The notes: generated by a model not told the origin, from the sequence alone. Shown: positions 33,127 to 40,802, numbered from the stretch's first letter. The stretch is 40,802 nucleotides of DNA from an uncultured Bacilli bacterium (GCA_947627375.1 CANQVR010000003.1:1-40802); one strand, 5' to 3'. Program-made: numbers and translations.

Positions 33127-35616
33127 ATGAACATGTTAAAAAAGTTATTTGATCATGAATATAAAGAATTAAAGAAATTTACAAAGATTGCAGATTCTAT
33201 AGTAGCACTTGATAATGAAATGCAAAAACTTACTGATACTGAATTGGTTGCTAAAACTGAAGAATTTAAAAATAGGCTACAAAATAATGAAACATTAGAT
33301 GATATTTTAGTAGAAGCTTTTGCTGTAGCAAGAGAGGCTGCTTTTCGTGTTATTGGAGAGAAACCTTTTTATGTTCAAATACTAGGAGCACTTGCTATTC
33401 ATTATGGTAATATTGCTGAAATGAAAACTGGTGAAGGTAAAACATTGACTAGTGTACTTCCTGCTTATTTGAATGCTTTAACAGGAGAAGGAGTTCATAT
33501 TGTTACTGTAAATGAATACTTGGCAGGACGTGATGCTGAATGGATGGGAGGAATCCATCGTTTTTTAGGACTTACTGTAGGAGTTAATACTAGAGATTTG
33601 AGTCCAAAAGAAAAACAAGAGCAATATGCATGTGATATTTTATATTCTACTAATAATGAAATTGGTTTTGATTATTTAAGAGATAATATGGTTGTAAAAA
33701 GTGAAGATAGAGTTCAAAGACCGCTTAACTTTGCTATTATCGATGAGGTTGATTCGGTTTTAATTGATGAAGCTCGTACACCACTTATTATTTCAGGTGG
33801 ACAAATGTCTAGTGCTAATCTTTATCAAGAAGCAGATAGATTTTCAAAAGGGTTGAAAGAGAATGAAGATTACATTTACGATGAAAAAACAAAAAGCGTT
33901 AGTTTGACTGAAAACGGAAGCGATAAAGCTGAAAAAATGTTTGGAATAAACAATTTATATGATTTAAGCAATGCAACTCTTGTTCATTATATTAATCAAG
34001 CATTACGTGCTAATTATTCTATGGTAAGAGATGTTGATTATGTAGTACAAGATGGAGAGATTGTAATAGTTGATCAATTTACTGGACGTCTTATGAAAGG
34101 ACGTGCTTATTCTGATGGTCTTCATCAAGCAATTGAAGCTAAAGAAGGTGTTGAAATTAACGAAGAGACTAAGACACTTGCAACTATAACTTTCCAAAAC
34201 TTATTTAGAATGTATAAAAAACTTTCAGGTATGACTGGTACTGCTAAGACTGAAGAAGAAGAATTTAGAAATATTTATAATATGTATGTTATTGAAATAC
34301 CAACTAATAAACCTGTAATTCGTATTGATGCGCCTGATTTAGTTTATGCAACAAAAGAAGCTAAATATAAAGCCATCATAGAAACTGTTAAAGAATGTTA
34401 TACTAAAGGACAACCTGTATTAATTGGTACAATTGCTATTGAGACAAGTGAACTTATTAGTAGTTTATTAAAAAAAGCAGGTATTCCACATGAAGTATTG
34501 AATGCTAAAAATCATGCTCGTGAAGCAGATATCATTGCGGGTATTGGATTACATAAATCAGTAACAATAGCTACTAATATGGCTGGTCGTGGTACTGATA
34601 TTAAACTTTCAGATGAAATTAGAGCGTTAGGAGGACTTTTTGTACTAGGTACTGAGCGTCACGAATCTCGTCGTATCGACAATCAGTTACGTGGACGTTC
34701 TGGTCGTCAAGGAGATCCTGGATATACACAATTTTTCGTATCTATGCAAGATGATTTAATGATTCGTTTCGGTTCTGATAGAATTATGAATTTAATGCAA
34801 ACAATGGGCTTAGGAGATCAAGCGATTCAAAGTAAAACATTTACTAAATCAATAGGTACTGCTCAAACTCGTGTTGAAGGAAATAACTTTGATATTCGTA
34901 AACAATTACTTCAATATGATGATGTTATGAATAATCAAAGAGAAATTATTTATCGTAAAAGAAATGAAATCTTAGATAATGAATCTATTCATGAGACTAC
35001 TCTTGATTCTATGAGACATCATATTGAAGATTTAGTAAAATCACATTTAATGCCTGAAGGAGAAATTACTGAGGATGATATTAAAGAAATAATTGAAGCT
35101 GCTAATGAAAATTTACTTAAAAAAGATGTTAAAAGAAGTGATTTTGAAAATTTAGATGCAGAAGATATTATCGATAAACTTTATAAATTAATTTCAGCTG
35201 AGTATGAGGAAAAGGTTAGTGAAATACCTGATGAAGTAAAAGATGAATTTGAAAAAGCAATTTCTCTTCAAGTAATTGATCGTTATTGGATGGAACATAT
35301 TAATACAATGTCTCATTTAAGAGAAGGAATACATTTACGTGGTTATGCTCAAGAAGATCCTCTTCGTGCATATACTATGGAAGGTTTTGAAATGTTTGAT
35401 GGAATGATGCAAAATATTGATAAAGATATTACGATATTTTTACTTAAAGCAGAAATACATCAAAATATAGAAAGAAAGGCTGTGGCAAAGAAAACTACTA
35501 CTAATGAAGCAAAAGAAGATCATAAACAAAGACCTAAAAGAGTTAAAAAAGTAGGAAGAAATGAACCTTGTCCATGTGGGTCAGGGAAGAAATATAAACA
35601 TTGTCATGGGAAATAA
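33127..35616 (+). CDS. secA: Preprotein translocase ATPase SecA
   Basis: Motor that drives preproteins through SecYEG. MKTGEGKTLTSVLPAYLNAL (Walker A), IDEVDSVLIDEARTPLI (DEAD-type box), NMAGRGTDIKL and QLRGRSGRQGDPG helicase motifs are present. The C-terminal zinc motif is NEPCPCGSGKKYKHCHG. 829 aa, complete. The track ORF uses ATG 33118, which abuts the GAGGAG site; ATG 33127 is correctly spaced. prfB, the usual downstream partner, is not here. Confidence 0.96.
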   Translation: MNMLKKLFDHEYKELKKFTKIADSIVALDNEMQKLTDTELVAKTEEFKNRLQNNETLDDILVEAFAVAREAAFRVIGEKPFYVQILGALAIHYGNIAEMKTGEGKTLTSVLPAYLNALTGEGVHIVTVNEYLAGRDAEWMGGIHRFLGLTVGVNTRDLSPKEKQEQYACDILYSTNNEIGFDYLRDNMVVKSEDRVQRPLNFAIIDEVDSVLIDEARTPLIISGGQMSSANLYQEADRFSKGLKENEDYIYDEKTKSVSLTENGSDKAEKMFGINNLYDLSNATLVHYINQALRANYSMVRDVDYVVQDGEIVIVDQFTGRLMKGRAYSDGLHQAIEAKEGVEINEETKTLATITFQNLFRMYKKLSGMTGTAKTEEEEFRNIYNMYVIEIPTNKPVIRIDAPDLVYATKEAKYKAIIETVKECYTKGQPVLIGTIAIETSELISSLLKKAGIPHEVLNAKNHAREADIIAGIGLHKSVTIATNMAGRGTDIKLSDEIRALGGLFVLGTERHESRRIDNQLRGRSGRQGDPGYTQFFVSMQDDLMIRFGSDRIMNLMQTMGLGDQAIQSKTFTKSIGTAQTRVEGNNFDIRKQLLQYDDVMNNQREIIYRKRNEILDNESIHETTLDSMRHHIEDLVKSHLMPEGEITEDDIKEIIEAANENLLKKDVKRSDFENLDAEDIIDKLYKLISAEYEEKVSEIPDEVKDEFEKAISLQVIDRYWMEHINTMSHLREGIHLRGYAQEDPLRAYTMEGFEMFDGMMQNIDKDITIFLLKAEIHQNIERKAVAKKTTTNEAKEDHKQRPKRVKKVGRNEPCPCGSGKKYKHCHGK

Positions 35617-35622
35617 GATAAA

Positions 35623-35660
35623 AAAAGAATGTCACTAATTATAAATAGTTGACATCTTTT
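35623..35660 (+). terminator. Probable terminator after secA
   Basis: AAAAG-A-ATGTCACTA and TAG-T-TGACATCTTTT pair over 14 positions with one bulge on each side. The T tract is short. Confidence 0.6.
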
Positions 35661-35681
35661 ATGTTTTAGGAGGTTTAATAA

Positions 35682-35993
35682 ATGGATAATAGAGATAATT
35701 CTAATAATGTTGTTATTTATCAATCAGATGATGGAGTTACAAAAATTGATGTTAAATTAGAAAAAGAAACAGTTTGGTTATCTCAACAACAAATGGCATT
35801 ACTTTTTAAAACTTCAAGAATAAATATTATTGAACATATAAACAATATATATTTAGAAGAAGAATTGGATAAAAGTTCAACATGTCAAAATTTCCGACAG
35901 GTTCGAAAAGAAGTAAGTGAAAAATTCGAACAAACAATTTCTTCAAAAGTTATTAAACAAATTATAAATAAAAGGATTAAAGTCATTGACTAA
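35682..35993 (+). pseudogene. Truncated RhuM-family protein
   Basis: The first 75 residues match the N-terminus of the RhuM (virulence protein) family: DVKLEKETVWLSQQQMALLF, then IIEHINNIYLEEELDKSSTCQNFRQVR. Full RhuM proteins run to about 300 aa with a conserved YYNLDMIISVGYRV region after this point. Here the sequence changes to an unrelated Lys/Ile-rich tail and stops at 103 aa. It therefore seems to be the remnant of a deleted or recombined gene, though it keeps AGGAGG and an ATG and may still be translated. RhuM genes are typical of genomic islands. Confidence 0.7.
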
Positions 35994-35996
35994 AGA

Positions 35997-36010
35997 TACC
36001 GTTTGCGGTA
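35997..36010 (+). repeat. Small hairpin between RhuM remnant and fic
   Basis: TACCG-TTTG-CGGTA is a perfect 5-bp stem with a 4-nt loop, GC-richer than its surroundings and followed by CAATTATTTT. It may be a weak terminator of the remnant. Confidence 0.4.
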
Positions 36011-36034
36011 CAATTATTTTGAGAGGTGATATCT

Positions 36035-36958
36035 ATGGAATTTATGACTACAAAAGAGGCTACCCAAAAATGGAATATTAGTGAAAGAAGAATAAGAAAA
36101 TTATTAAAAGAGGGAAGAATAGAAGGTGCAGTCAAAAACGGAAATAGTTGGAATATTCCAATTGATGCATTAAAACCAGTTGATAAAAGGATTATAAAAC
36201 CTAATCATAATGATTTTATTATTAATTTACCAAATAACTTTTTTGATGAAGTAGACAATTTAAAAAAAGAACTTGATAATAAAAGACCTATACCAAAAGA
36301 TACACTTAGAACTCTACAAGAAAAAATCAATTTGGAATGGACTTATAACAGTAATGGTATAGAAGGAAATACTTTGACGCTTAGAGAAACTCAAGTAGTT
36401 TTAGAAGGAATTACTGTTGGAGGTAAATCGATAAAGGAACACTTAGAAGCTATAAATCACGAACACGCAATTTTATTTTTAAATGATTTAGTAAAGGATG
36501 ATAACCCAATTACTGAATTGAACATTAAAAATATACACACTCTTATATTAAAGGAAATTGATGAAAACGCAGGAAGATATAGAAATGAAAATGTAACTAT
36601 AAAAGGAGCAACTCATATTCCTCCAGATTTTGTAAAAGTGCCTGAGTTAATGGAAAAATTAATTTTAAATTATAAAACTTGGAATAAATATCATCCAATA
36701 ATTCAAGCTACGCTATTGCATGGTGAACTTGTTAAAATTCATCCTTTTGTTGATGGAAATGGAAGAACATCAAGATTAATTATGAATTTAGATTTAATGA
36801 AGCATGGGTTTAACCCTGTAATTATAAAAAAAGAAAATAGGCTACAATATTATGAAGCTTTAGATAAAGCTCATACAACGAAAGATTATACTGATTTTAT
36901 CAAATTGATAAATGGATTAGAGATAGAAATGTTAAAGAAATATTTAGAATTATTGTAA
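36035..36958 (+). CDS. Fic-domain AMPylase-type protein with N-terminal HTH
   Basis: Predicted enzyme that transfers AMP (or another nucleotide moiety) to target proteins. An excisionase-like helix-turn-helix (about residues 4-50, TTKEATQKWNISERRIRKLL) precedes the Fic/DOC domain (about 90-290). The catalytic motif HPFVDGNGR is intact at 236-244, and the self-inhibitory helix motif SNGIEGN lies at 106-112, N-terminal to the core (class II arrangement). 307 aa. AGAGGTGA precedes the ATG at 36035; the track GTG is part of that site. It lies in a decayed accessory island but itself looks complete. Confidence 0.87.
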   Translation: MEFMTTKEATQKWNISERRIRKLLKEGRIEGAVKNGNSWNIPIDALKPVDKRIIKPNHNDFIINLPNNFFDEVDNLKKELDNKRPIPKDTLRTLQEKINLEWTYNSNGIEGNTLTLRETQVVLEGITVGGKSIKEHLEAINHEHAILFLNDLVKDDNPITELNIKNIHTLILKEIDENAGRYRNENVTIKGATHIPPDFVKVPELMEKLILNYKTWNKYHPIIQATLLHGELVKIHPFVDGNGRTSRLIMNLDLMKHGFNPVIIKKENRLQYYEALDKAHTTKDYTDFIKLINGLEIEMLKKYLELL

Positions 36959-36970
36959 GAGGAGTTTTTA

Positions 36971-37071
36971 ATGAATCAAACCAAAGAAAAAAACAAAATA
37001 AGATATTAAAAGTTATTTATTATGATGAAAATGCTGCTATGGATTATGTAACAATAAGTAATAATAAATAA
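36971..37071 (+). pseudogene. Frameshifted remnant resembling a DUF6414 N-terminus
   Basis: After GGAG and ATG the frame MNQTKEKNK runs 12 codons and stops. The next frame, joined across an A-rich tract, continues as ILKVIYYDENAAMDYVTISNNK and stops at 37071. The KVIYYDExxAxDY pattern resembles the start of DUF6414 proteins, recalled from memory. A further open stretch, 37120-37200 (NFAINLETLQNQINAKDKILID), may be another fragment. The rest of this 381-bp gap contains no gene, only the inverted repeat and the murJ -10. Confidence 0.5.
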
Positions 37072-37223
37072 TCGGAAAATAGTAATCTTACGATGTGATT
37101 AGATTTAGAAAAACTATGATATAATTTATATAATTTTGCCATTAACTTAGAAACTTTACAAAATCAAATAAATGCTAAAGATAAAATTTTAATTGATTAA
37201 AATACAAATAAGATATAGTCATA

Positions 37224-37273
37224 TCAATAAATAGATGTGATCATACTATAAATGATTAACATCTATTTATTGA
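37224..37273. repeat. 15-bp perfect inverted repeat upstream of murJ
   Basis: TCAATAAATAGATGT (37224-37238) and ACATCTATTTATTGA (37259-37273) are exact reverse complements around 20 nt. Neither strand has a T run after it, so it is not a standard terminator. A smaller GATAT-AGTC-ATATC repeat overlaps its left side. Confidence 0.7.
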
Positions 37274-37296
37274 GTATATAAAAATTATAAAAAAAA

Positions 37297-37305
37297 TGTT
37301 ATAAT
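37297..37305 (+). promoter_or_regulatory. Extended -10 promoter of murJ
   Basis: TGTTATAAT with no recognisable -35; about 28 nt to the start codon. Confidence 0.5.
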
Positions 37306-37339
37306 TATATGGAATTATAAATTAATGGAGTGATAATGA

Positions 37340-38986
37340 ATGAAAAAGAATTCATTTTTAGAAGGAAGTTTTATTGCAACAGCATCTATTATTTTTGTAA
37401 AAATTCTTGGAATGCTTTATGTTATTCCTTTTTATGCAATAGTCGGTGTTAAGGGAGCAAGTTTATATGCTTATGCTTATACAATTTATAATATATTTTT
37501 AGATATAGCATCAGCAGGGTTGCCAGTTGCAATAAGTAAACTTATAAATGAGTATAATACATTAGGAAAAAAAGAAGCTAAGGTTCGTACCTATAAGATT
37601 GGAATTATTATAGTGGGAATTCTTTCTTTAATATCTTTTCTAATTGTCTTCTTTTTTGCAAAATATATTGCGATTGCGATACTTGGTGATTTATCAGGTG
37701 GAAATACAATAAAAGATGTAACTTTAGTTATACGTTCAATTTCATTTGCTATATTAGTAATTCCATACCTTGCTATTTCTAAAGGATATTTACAAGGACA
37801 TCATTTTATTGGACCTCCTTCAGTTAGTCAAGTTTTAGAACAAATTGTAAGAATTTTAGTTTTACTTGGTGGTTCATTTATTATTATAAAACTATTAGGT
37901 TTTGATGTATCTATTGGTGTTGCAGTTTCTTTACTTGGAGCGTTTATTGGTGGAATAGTTGCTTACTTATATATTCGTGGTAAAATAAGTAAAAATAAAG
38001 ATCAATTAGATTTAGATGAAGATTTACCAAGAGATAATGTAGAAAGTAAAGAAATTATAAAAAAAATAATTGTTTATTCATTACCTTTAATAATAATGGA
38101 TACAGCAATAAGTATTTATCATTTTATAGATATGGTTTTAATTATTAGAACACTTGATTATTTAAAATTTACAGCTCATGATGTTGAAATGATTACTAGT
38201 TCAATAGTAACTTATGCTCCAAAAATTAATATGATTATAGCCAGTATGGCTACTGGTATGTCAGTTAGTTTAATTCCAACAATAGTATCTAGTTATGTTA
38301 AAAAAGATTGGAAAGATGTAAATGATAAACTTAATAAAGCATTACAAATAATACTTATTATTTCTATTCCAATGGCAGTTGGTATTTCCTTACTTGCAAA
38401 ACCAATATGGGCACTTTTCTATCAACCAAATAATTATGGAACTTTGATTTTAGCGCTTTCTATATTTGTAGCAATACTTACTAATGTTTTTGTTATTACT
38501 AATTCAGTATTACAAGGACTTAATAAATTTAGAGTATTATATATATGTATATTTACAGGATTTATTACTAATGGTTTATTAGATGTTCCTTTGATGCTTT
38601 TATTTAATAAGTTAGGACTTCCTGTTTATTATGGAGCGATTGTTGCGACTATAATAGGATATAGTTTGACTATATTTATGGTCTTAACTACATTACATCA
38701 AAAAGAAAAACTTACTTATCGAAAAACATTTAAAGTTTTAGGAAAAACAATAGTACCACTTATTTTCATGATTGGAGTTGTATTGATACTTAAGTTAATT
38801 ATTCCATTAAATATAGCAAGTAAAATAAGTTGTATTGTATATATTGCTATTATTTCAATAGTGGGAGCAGTAGTATTCTTATATACTTCTTATAAGATGA
38901 ATATTTTACAAGAGATATTTGGATTTAAGTTTTTAAATAATTTTGTGCAAAAGATGACTTTTGGAAAATTAAAATTAAAAAAATAA
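37340..38986 (+). CDS. murJ: Lipid II flippase MurJ (YtgP/SpoVB-like, MOP superfamily)
   Basis: Polytopic membrane protein of 548 aa with about 14 hydrophobic segments, in the polysaccharide exporter/MurJ branch of the MOP superfamily. Signatures are KILGMLYVIPFYAIVG at the start, the SAGLPVAISKLINEYN loop, and AISKGYLQGHHFIGPPSVSQVLEQIVR. YtgP of Bacillus is about this size and flips lipid II; SpoVB is a close paralogue needed in cortex synthesis, so the assignment between them is inferred. GGAGTG precedes the ATG. Confidence 0.83.
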   Translation: MKKNSFLEGSFIATASIIFVKILGMLYVIPFYAIVGVKGASLYAYAYTIYNIFLDIASAGLPVAISKLINEYNTLGKKEAKVRTYKIGIIIVGILSLISFLIVFFFAKYIAIAILGDLSGGNTIKDVTLVIRSISFAILVIPYLAISKGYLQGHHFIGPPSVSQVLEQIVRILVLLGGSFIIIKLLGFDVSIGVAVSLLGAFIGGIVAYLYIRGKISKNKDQLDLDEDLPRDNVESKEIIKKIIVYSLPLIIMDTAISIYHFIDMVLIIRTLDYLKFTAHDVEMITSSIVTYAPKINMIIASMATGMSVSLIPTIVSSYVKKDWKDVNDKLNKALQIILIISIPMAVGISLLAKPIWALFYQPNNYGTLILALSIFVAILTNVFVITNSVLQGLNKFRVLYICIFTGFITNGLLDVPLMLLFNKLGLPVYYGAIVATIIGYSLTIFMVLTTLHQKEKLTYRKTFKVLGKTIVPLIFMIGVVLILKLIIPLNIASKISCIVYIAIISIVGAVVFLYTSYKMNILQEIFGFKFLNNFVQKMTFGKLKLKK

Positions 38987-38999
38987 TTTTAAGTGTTTG

Positions 39000-39008
39000 T
39001 GTTATAAT
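39000..39008 (+). promoter_or_regulatory. Extended -10 promoter of asnS
   Basis: TGTTATAAT immediately after murJ, without a clear -35. No T-box leader is present. Confidence 0.5.
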
Positions 39009-39030
39009 ATAGGTAGTTGGAGATGTTATT

Positions 39031-40413
39031 ATGTCAGATAAAGAATTATATTTAAATTATGAAAAATATTTAGATAAAGAAGTTGTATTAGAAGGATGGA
39101 TAAGAAATCATAGAAAACAAAAAGAATTTGGATTTATTTCGTTTTCTGATGGAACTTATTTTCCACAGATTCAAATTGTTTATGATAATAAGTTAGATAA
39201 TTTTTCTACTATTACAAAATTTCATATAGGTAGTTCAATAAGAGTAAGAGGAATTGTGGTTAAATCACCTAAGGAAAATCAAGCTTTTGAGATACATGCT
39301 TTAGAAATAGTTTTATTAGGAGATTGTCCTGAAGATTATCCGATTCAACCTAAAAGACATTCTCGTGAATTTCTAAGAGAACAAGCTTATCTTAGACCTA
39401 GAACTAATTTGTTTCAAGCAGTTTTTAAAGTAAGAAGTAAAGCAGCTTTTGCAATTCATGAATATTTTCAAAATAAAGATTTTGTTTATCTTCATGCTCC
39501 TTTGATTACTGCGAGTGATTGTGAAGGAGCAGGAGAGATGTTTCATGTTACTAGTTTTGATCTAGAAAATATTCCAAAAGATGAAAATGGTAATGTTGAT
39601 TATAGTAAAGATTTCTTTGGTAAAATGGCTTCTCTAACTGTATCTGGACAACTTCAAGCAGAAACTTTTGCTTTAGCTTATAAAAATGTTTATACTTTTG
39701 GACCTACATTTAGAGCAGAGAACTCTAATACTAAAACACATGCTTCTGAATTTTGGATGATCGAGCCTGAAATGGCATTTTGTGATTTAGAAAAAGATAT
39801 GGATGTTATGGAAGATATGTTAAAGTATATAGTTAATTATGTACTTAAAAATTGTAAAGAAGAACTTAAATTCTTAAATAATTTTGTAGAAAAAGGTTTA
39901 ATAGAGAAACTTGAAAAATTAGTTAATTCTAAAGCAGTGAGAATTACTCATCATGAAGCGATAGAAATTTTAAAAAATTCTGGAAAAGACTTCGAATTCA
40001 CGCCTGAGTTTTCTGAAGATTTAGCCCGTGAACATGAAAAGTATTTAACTGAAGAAAAATATCATTGTCCAGTATTTGTTTATGATTGGCCTAAAGATAT
40101 TAAAGCATTTTATATGAGACTTAATGATGATTTAGAAACAGTTGGAGCAGTAGATTTACTTGTACCAGGTTCAGGTGAATTAATGGGAGGTTCACAAAGA
40201 GAAGAAAGATATGATGTTTTGATGCATCGTATGGAAGAAATGAATGTTTCACGTGATGAACTTTCTTGGTATTTAAAACTTAGAGAATATGGTGGATGTA
40301 TTCATTCAGGATTTGGTATGGGATTTGAAAGATTAATTATGTATTTAACTGGAGTTGAAAATATAAGAGATGTTATACCATATCCAAGAACTCCAAAGTC
40401 TTGTGATTTTTAA
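39031..40413 (+). CDS. asnS: Asparaginyl-tRNA synthetase
   Basis: Class IIb synthetase that charges tRNA-Asn. The N-terminal OB-fold anticodon domain starts near VVLEGWIRNHRKQKEFGFI. Motif 2 is TFRAENSNTKTHASEFWMIE, the AsnRS form. Motif 3 is GFGMGFERLIMYLTG, and the protein ends PYPRTPKSCDF. 460 aa, complete. GGAGAT precedes the ATG. The codons for NVSRDE contain a partial parS match. Confidence 0.95.
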   Translation: MSDKELYLNYEKYLDKEVVLEGWIRNHRKQKEFGFISFSDGTYFPQIQIVYDNKLDNFSTITKFHIGSSIRVRGIVVKSPKENQAFEIHALEIVLLGDCPEDYPIQPKRHSREFLREQAYLRPRTNLFQAVFKVRSKAAFAIHEYFQNKDFVYLHAPLITASDCEGAGEMFHVTSFDLENIPKDENGNVDYSKDFFGKMASLTVSGQLQAETFALAYKNVYTFGPTFRAENSNTKTHASEFWMIEPEMAFCDLEKDMDVMEDMLKYIVNYVLKNCKEELKFLNNFVEKGLIEKLEKLVNSKAVRITHHEAIEILKNSGKDFEFTPEFSEDLAREHEKYLTEEKYHCPVFVYDWPKDIKAFYMRLNDDLETVGAVDLLVPGSGELMGGSQREERYDVLMHRMEEMNVSRDELSWYLKLREYGGCIHSGFGMGFERLIMYLTGVENIRDVIPYPRTPKSCDF

Positions 40414-40423
40414 AATAATTATA

Positions 40424-40452
40424 TTGAAAAAAATATAAATTAATGATATGAT
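40424..40452 (+). promoter_or_regulatory. Near-consensus promoter of an orphan RNA
   Basis: TTGAAA (40424-40429), 17 bp, TATGAT (40447-40452) with TGA before the -10. It lies after asnS and points into non-coding sequence. Confidence 0.75.
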
Positions 40453-40458
40453 TAATTT

Positions 40459-40555
40459 ATCAAGGAAACTTGAATAATATATTGTAAGAAGACTCAAAGT
40501 CAGGTTGAGCACTTACCATTTAGTATGCACTCAAGATGATTGAGTGCTCTTTTAT
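40459..40555 (+). ncRNA. Candidate structured small RNA or attenuator leader
   Basis: About 97 nt between the promoter and a terminator, with no ORF. It starts with TCAAG-GAAA-CTTGA (GNRA tetraloop hairpin, 40460-40473). Then GTAAG (40484-40488) pairs with CTTAC (40512-40516), enclosing GACT-CAA-AGTC. The 3' part is the terminator GCACTCAA/TTGAGTGC. An alternative GAGCACT (40507-40513) with AGTGCTC (40543-40549) would break the terminator. I do not recognise a known RNA family. Confidence 0.55.
40527..40554 (+). terminator. Intrinsic terminator of the orphan RNA
   Basis: GCACTCAA and TTGAGTGC form a perfect 8-bp stem with loop GATGA, followed by TCTTTT. Confidence 0.8.
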
Positions 40556-40596
40556 TAATAATTTAATTAAATACTATCAATAAAAGATTATTAGTA

Positions 40597-40640
40597 AAAA
40601 AGATAGCTATTATTTTTTGTTTAATAATAACTATCTTTTT
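40597..40640. terminator. Strong hairpin terminator facing a minus-strand gene end
   Basis: AAAAAGATAG-C-TATTATT pairs with AATAATA-A-CTATCTTTTT: 17 pairs with one mismatch and an 8-nt loop. T runs lie on the 3' side on both strands. It begins 4 bp beyond the stop codon of the minus-strand fragment. Confidence 0.8.
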
Positions 40641-40643
40641 ATA

Positions 40644-40760
40644 TTATTTTAATTTAACAATTTGATTTGTATTGTCTTTTCGATCTTTTAATACTTCTTT
40701 CCAATTAATTGGGACAACATCTTTTAAGAGAGTGTAAAAAACTTTGTGTAAAGTTACCAT
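40644..40760 (-). pseudogene. C-terminal fragment of an unknown minus-strand gene
   Basis: An open frame of 38 codons reads LLKDVVPINWKEVLKDRKD and ends in NQIVKLK, directly before a strong terminator, as expected of a real gene end. Upstream of its ATG an in-frame stop occurs at once, there is no ribosome binding site, and the codons there lie in repeat-rich sequence that resembles an insertion-sequence end. It is therefore read as the 3' remnant of an interrupted gene. Family not recognised. Confidence 0.4.
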
Positions 40761-40802
40761 CTATGGTAATAAAGATATTAGAGACTAGAGAATCAGTCTC
40801 TT
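40728..40802. mobile_element. Possible insertion-sequence terminus at the window edge
   Basis: GAGAGTGTAAAAAACTTTG followed by TGTAAAG resembles, from memory, the TTGTGTAAA-containing terminal repeats of IS256-type elements. It is followed by TTACCAT-CT-ATGGTAA and AGAGACT/AGTCTCT inverted repeats. The element would extend to the right beyond the window, so neither the transposase nor the other end can be seen. Confidence 0.25.

Noticed and set aside
35895-35905. GGTTCGAA, like a tRNA T-loop
   Set aside because: No acceptor, D or anticodon arms around it; it is inside the RhuM remnant.

Overview
The window looks like a chromosomal piece of a very AT-rich, low-GC Gram-positive bacterium (Firmicutes, Bacilli/Erysipelotrichia-like or one of the uncultured lineages near the Mollicutes). 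The evidence is gene order shared with the Bacillus origin-proximal region and with the prfA-to-mbl region, the RNA polymerase delta subunit gene, strong AGGAGG-type ribosome binding sites, and three endosporulation genes (spoIIR, spoIIQ, spoIIID). TGG encodes Trp and TGA acts as a stop (for example at the end of the mscS-like gene), so the standard code fits. No tRNA, rRNA or CRISPR array was seen.

Layout. 1-4.5 kb: parA-parB, MscS-type channel, DUF951 and AbgT-type transporter, probably one operon closed by a terminator that overlaps the next promoter. 4.5-7.0 kb: ychF, then rpsF-ssb-rpsR behind a structured leader. 7.0-13.2 kb: a stand-alone DHH phosphodiesterase at the gdpP position, rplI, dnaB, a LysM-G5-M23 wall hydrolase where walRK usually sits, walJ, rlmH, ung. 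13.3-16.9 kb (minus strand): pta with lemA-like, and a class A penicillin-binding protein. 17-22 kb: DUF1934, rpoE, prfA, prmC, spoIIR, mntP, a second stand-alone DHH protein. 22-26.6 kb: fba, murA, an SGNH-like protein, an unknown membrane protein, rpmE, rpiB, DUF1146; rho is absent from its usual place between murA and rpmE. 26.6-30 kb: spoIIQ, spoIIID, mbl, tagO. 30-32 kb: a LytTR regulator and GHKL kinase pair. 32-35.6 kb: cold shock protein, hpf, secA. 35.6-37.3 kb: a small decayed accessory island (truncated RhuM, intact Fic protein, frameshifted DUF6414-like remnant, a 15-bp inverted repeat). 37.3-40.4 kb: murJ and asnS. 40.4-40.8 kb: a candidate structured small RNA or attenuator, a terminator, and the tail of a minus-strand gene apparently cut by an insertion-sequence-like end at the window edge.

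The core genes cover chromosome segregation, replication and translation, wall synthesis (murA, PBP, tagO, murJ, mbl), cyclic dinucleotide turnover and forespore-mother cell signalling. Promoters repeatedly show an extended -10 (TG-N-TATAAT), and intrinsic terminators often begin inside the upstream stop codon. The most interesting items are the rpsF leader with mutually exclusive hairpins, the orphan RNA after asnS, the pair of GdpP-like proteins with altered GGGH motifs, and spoIIR with an apparent AUU start and a sequestered ribosome binding site.
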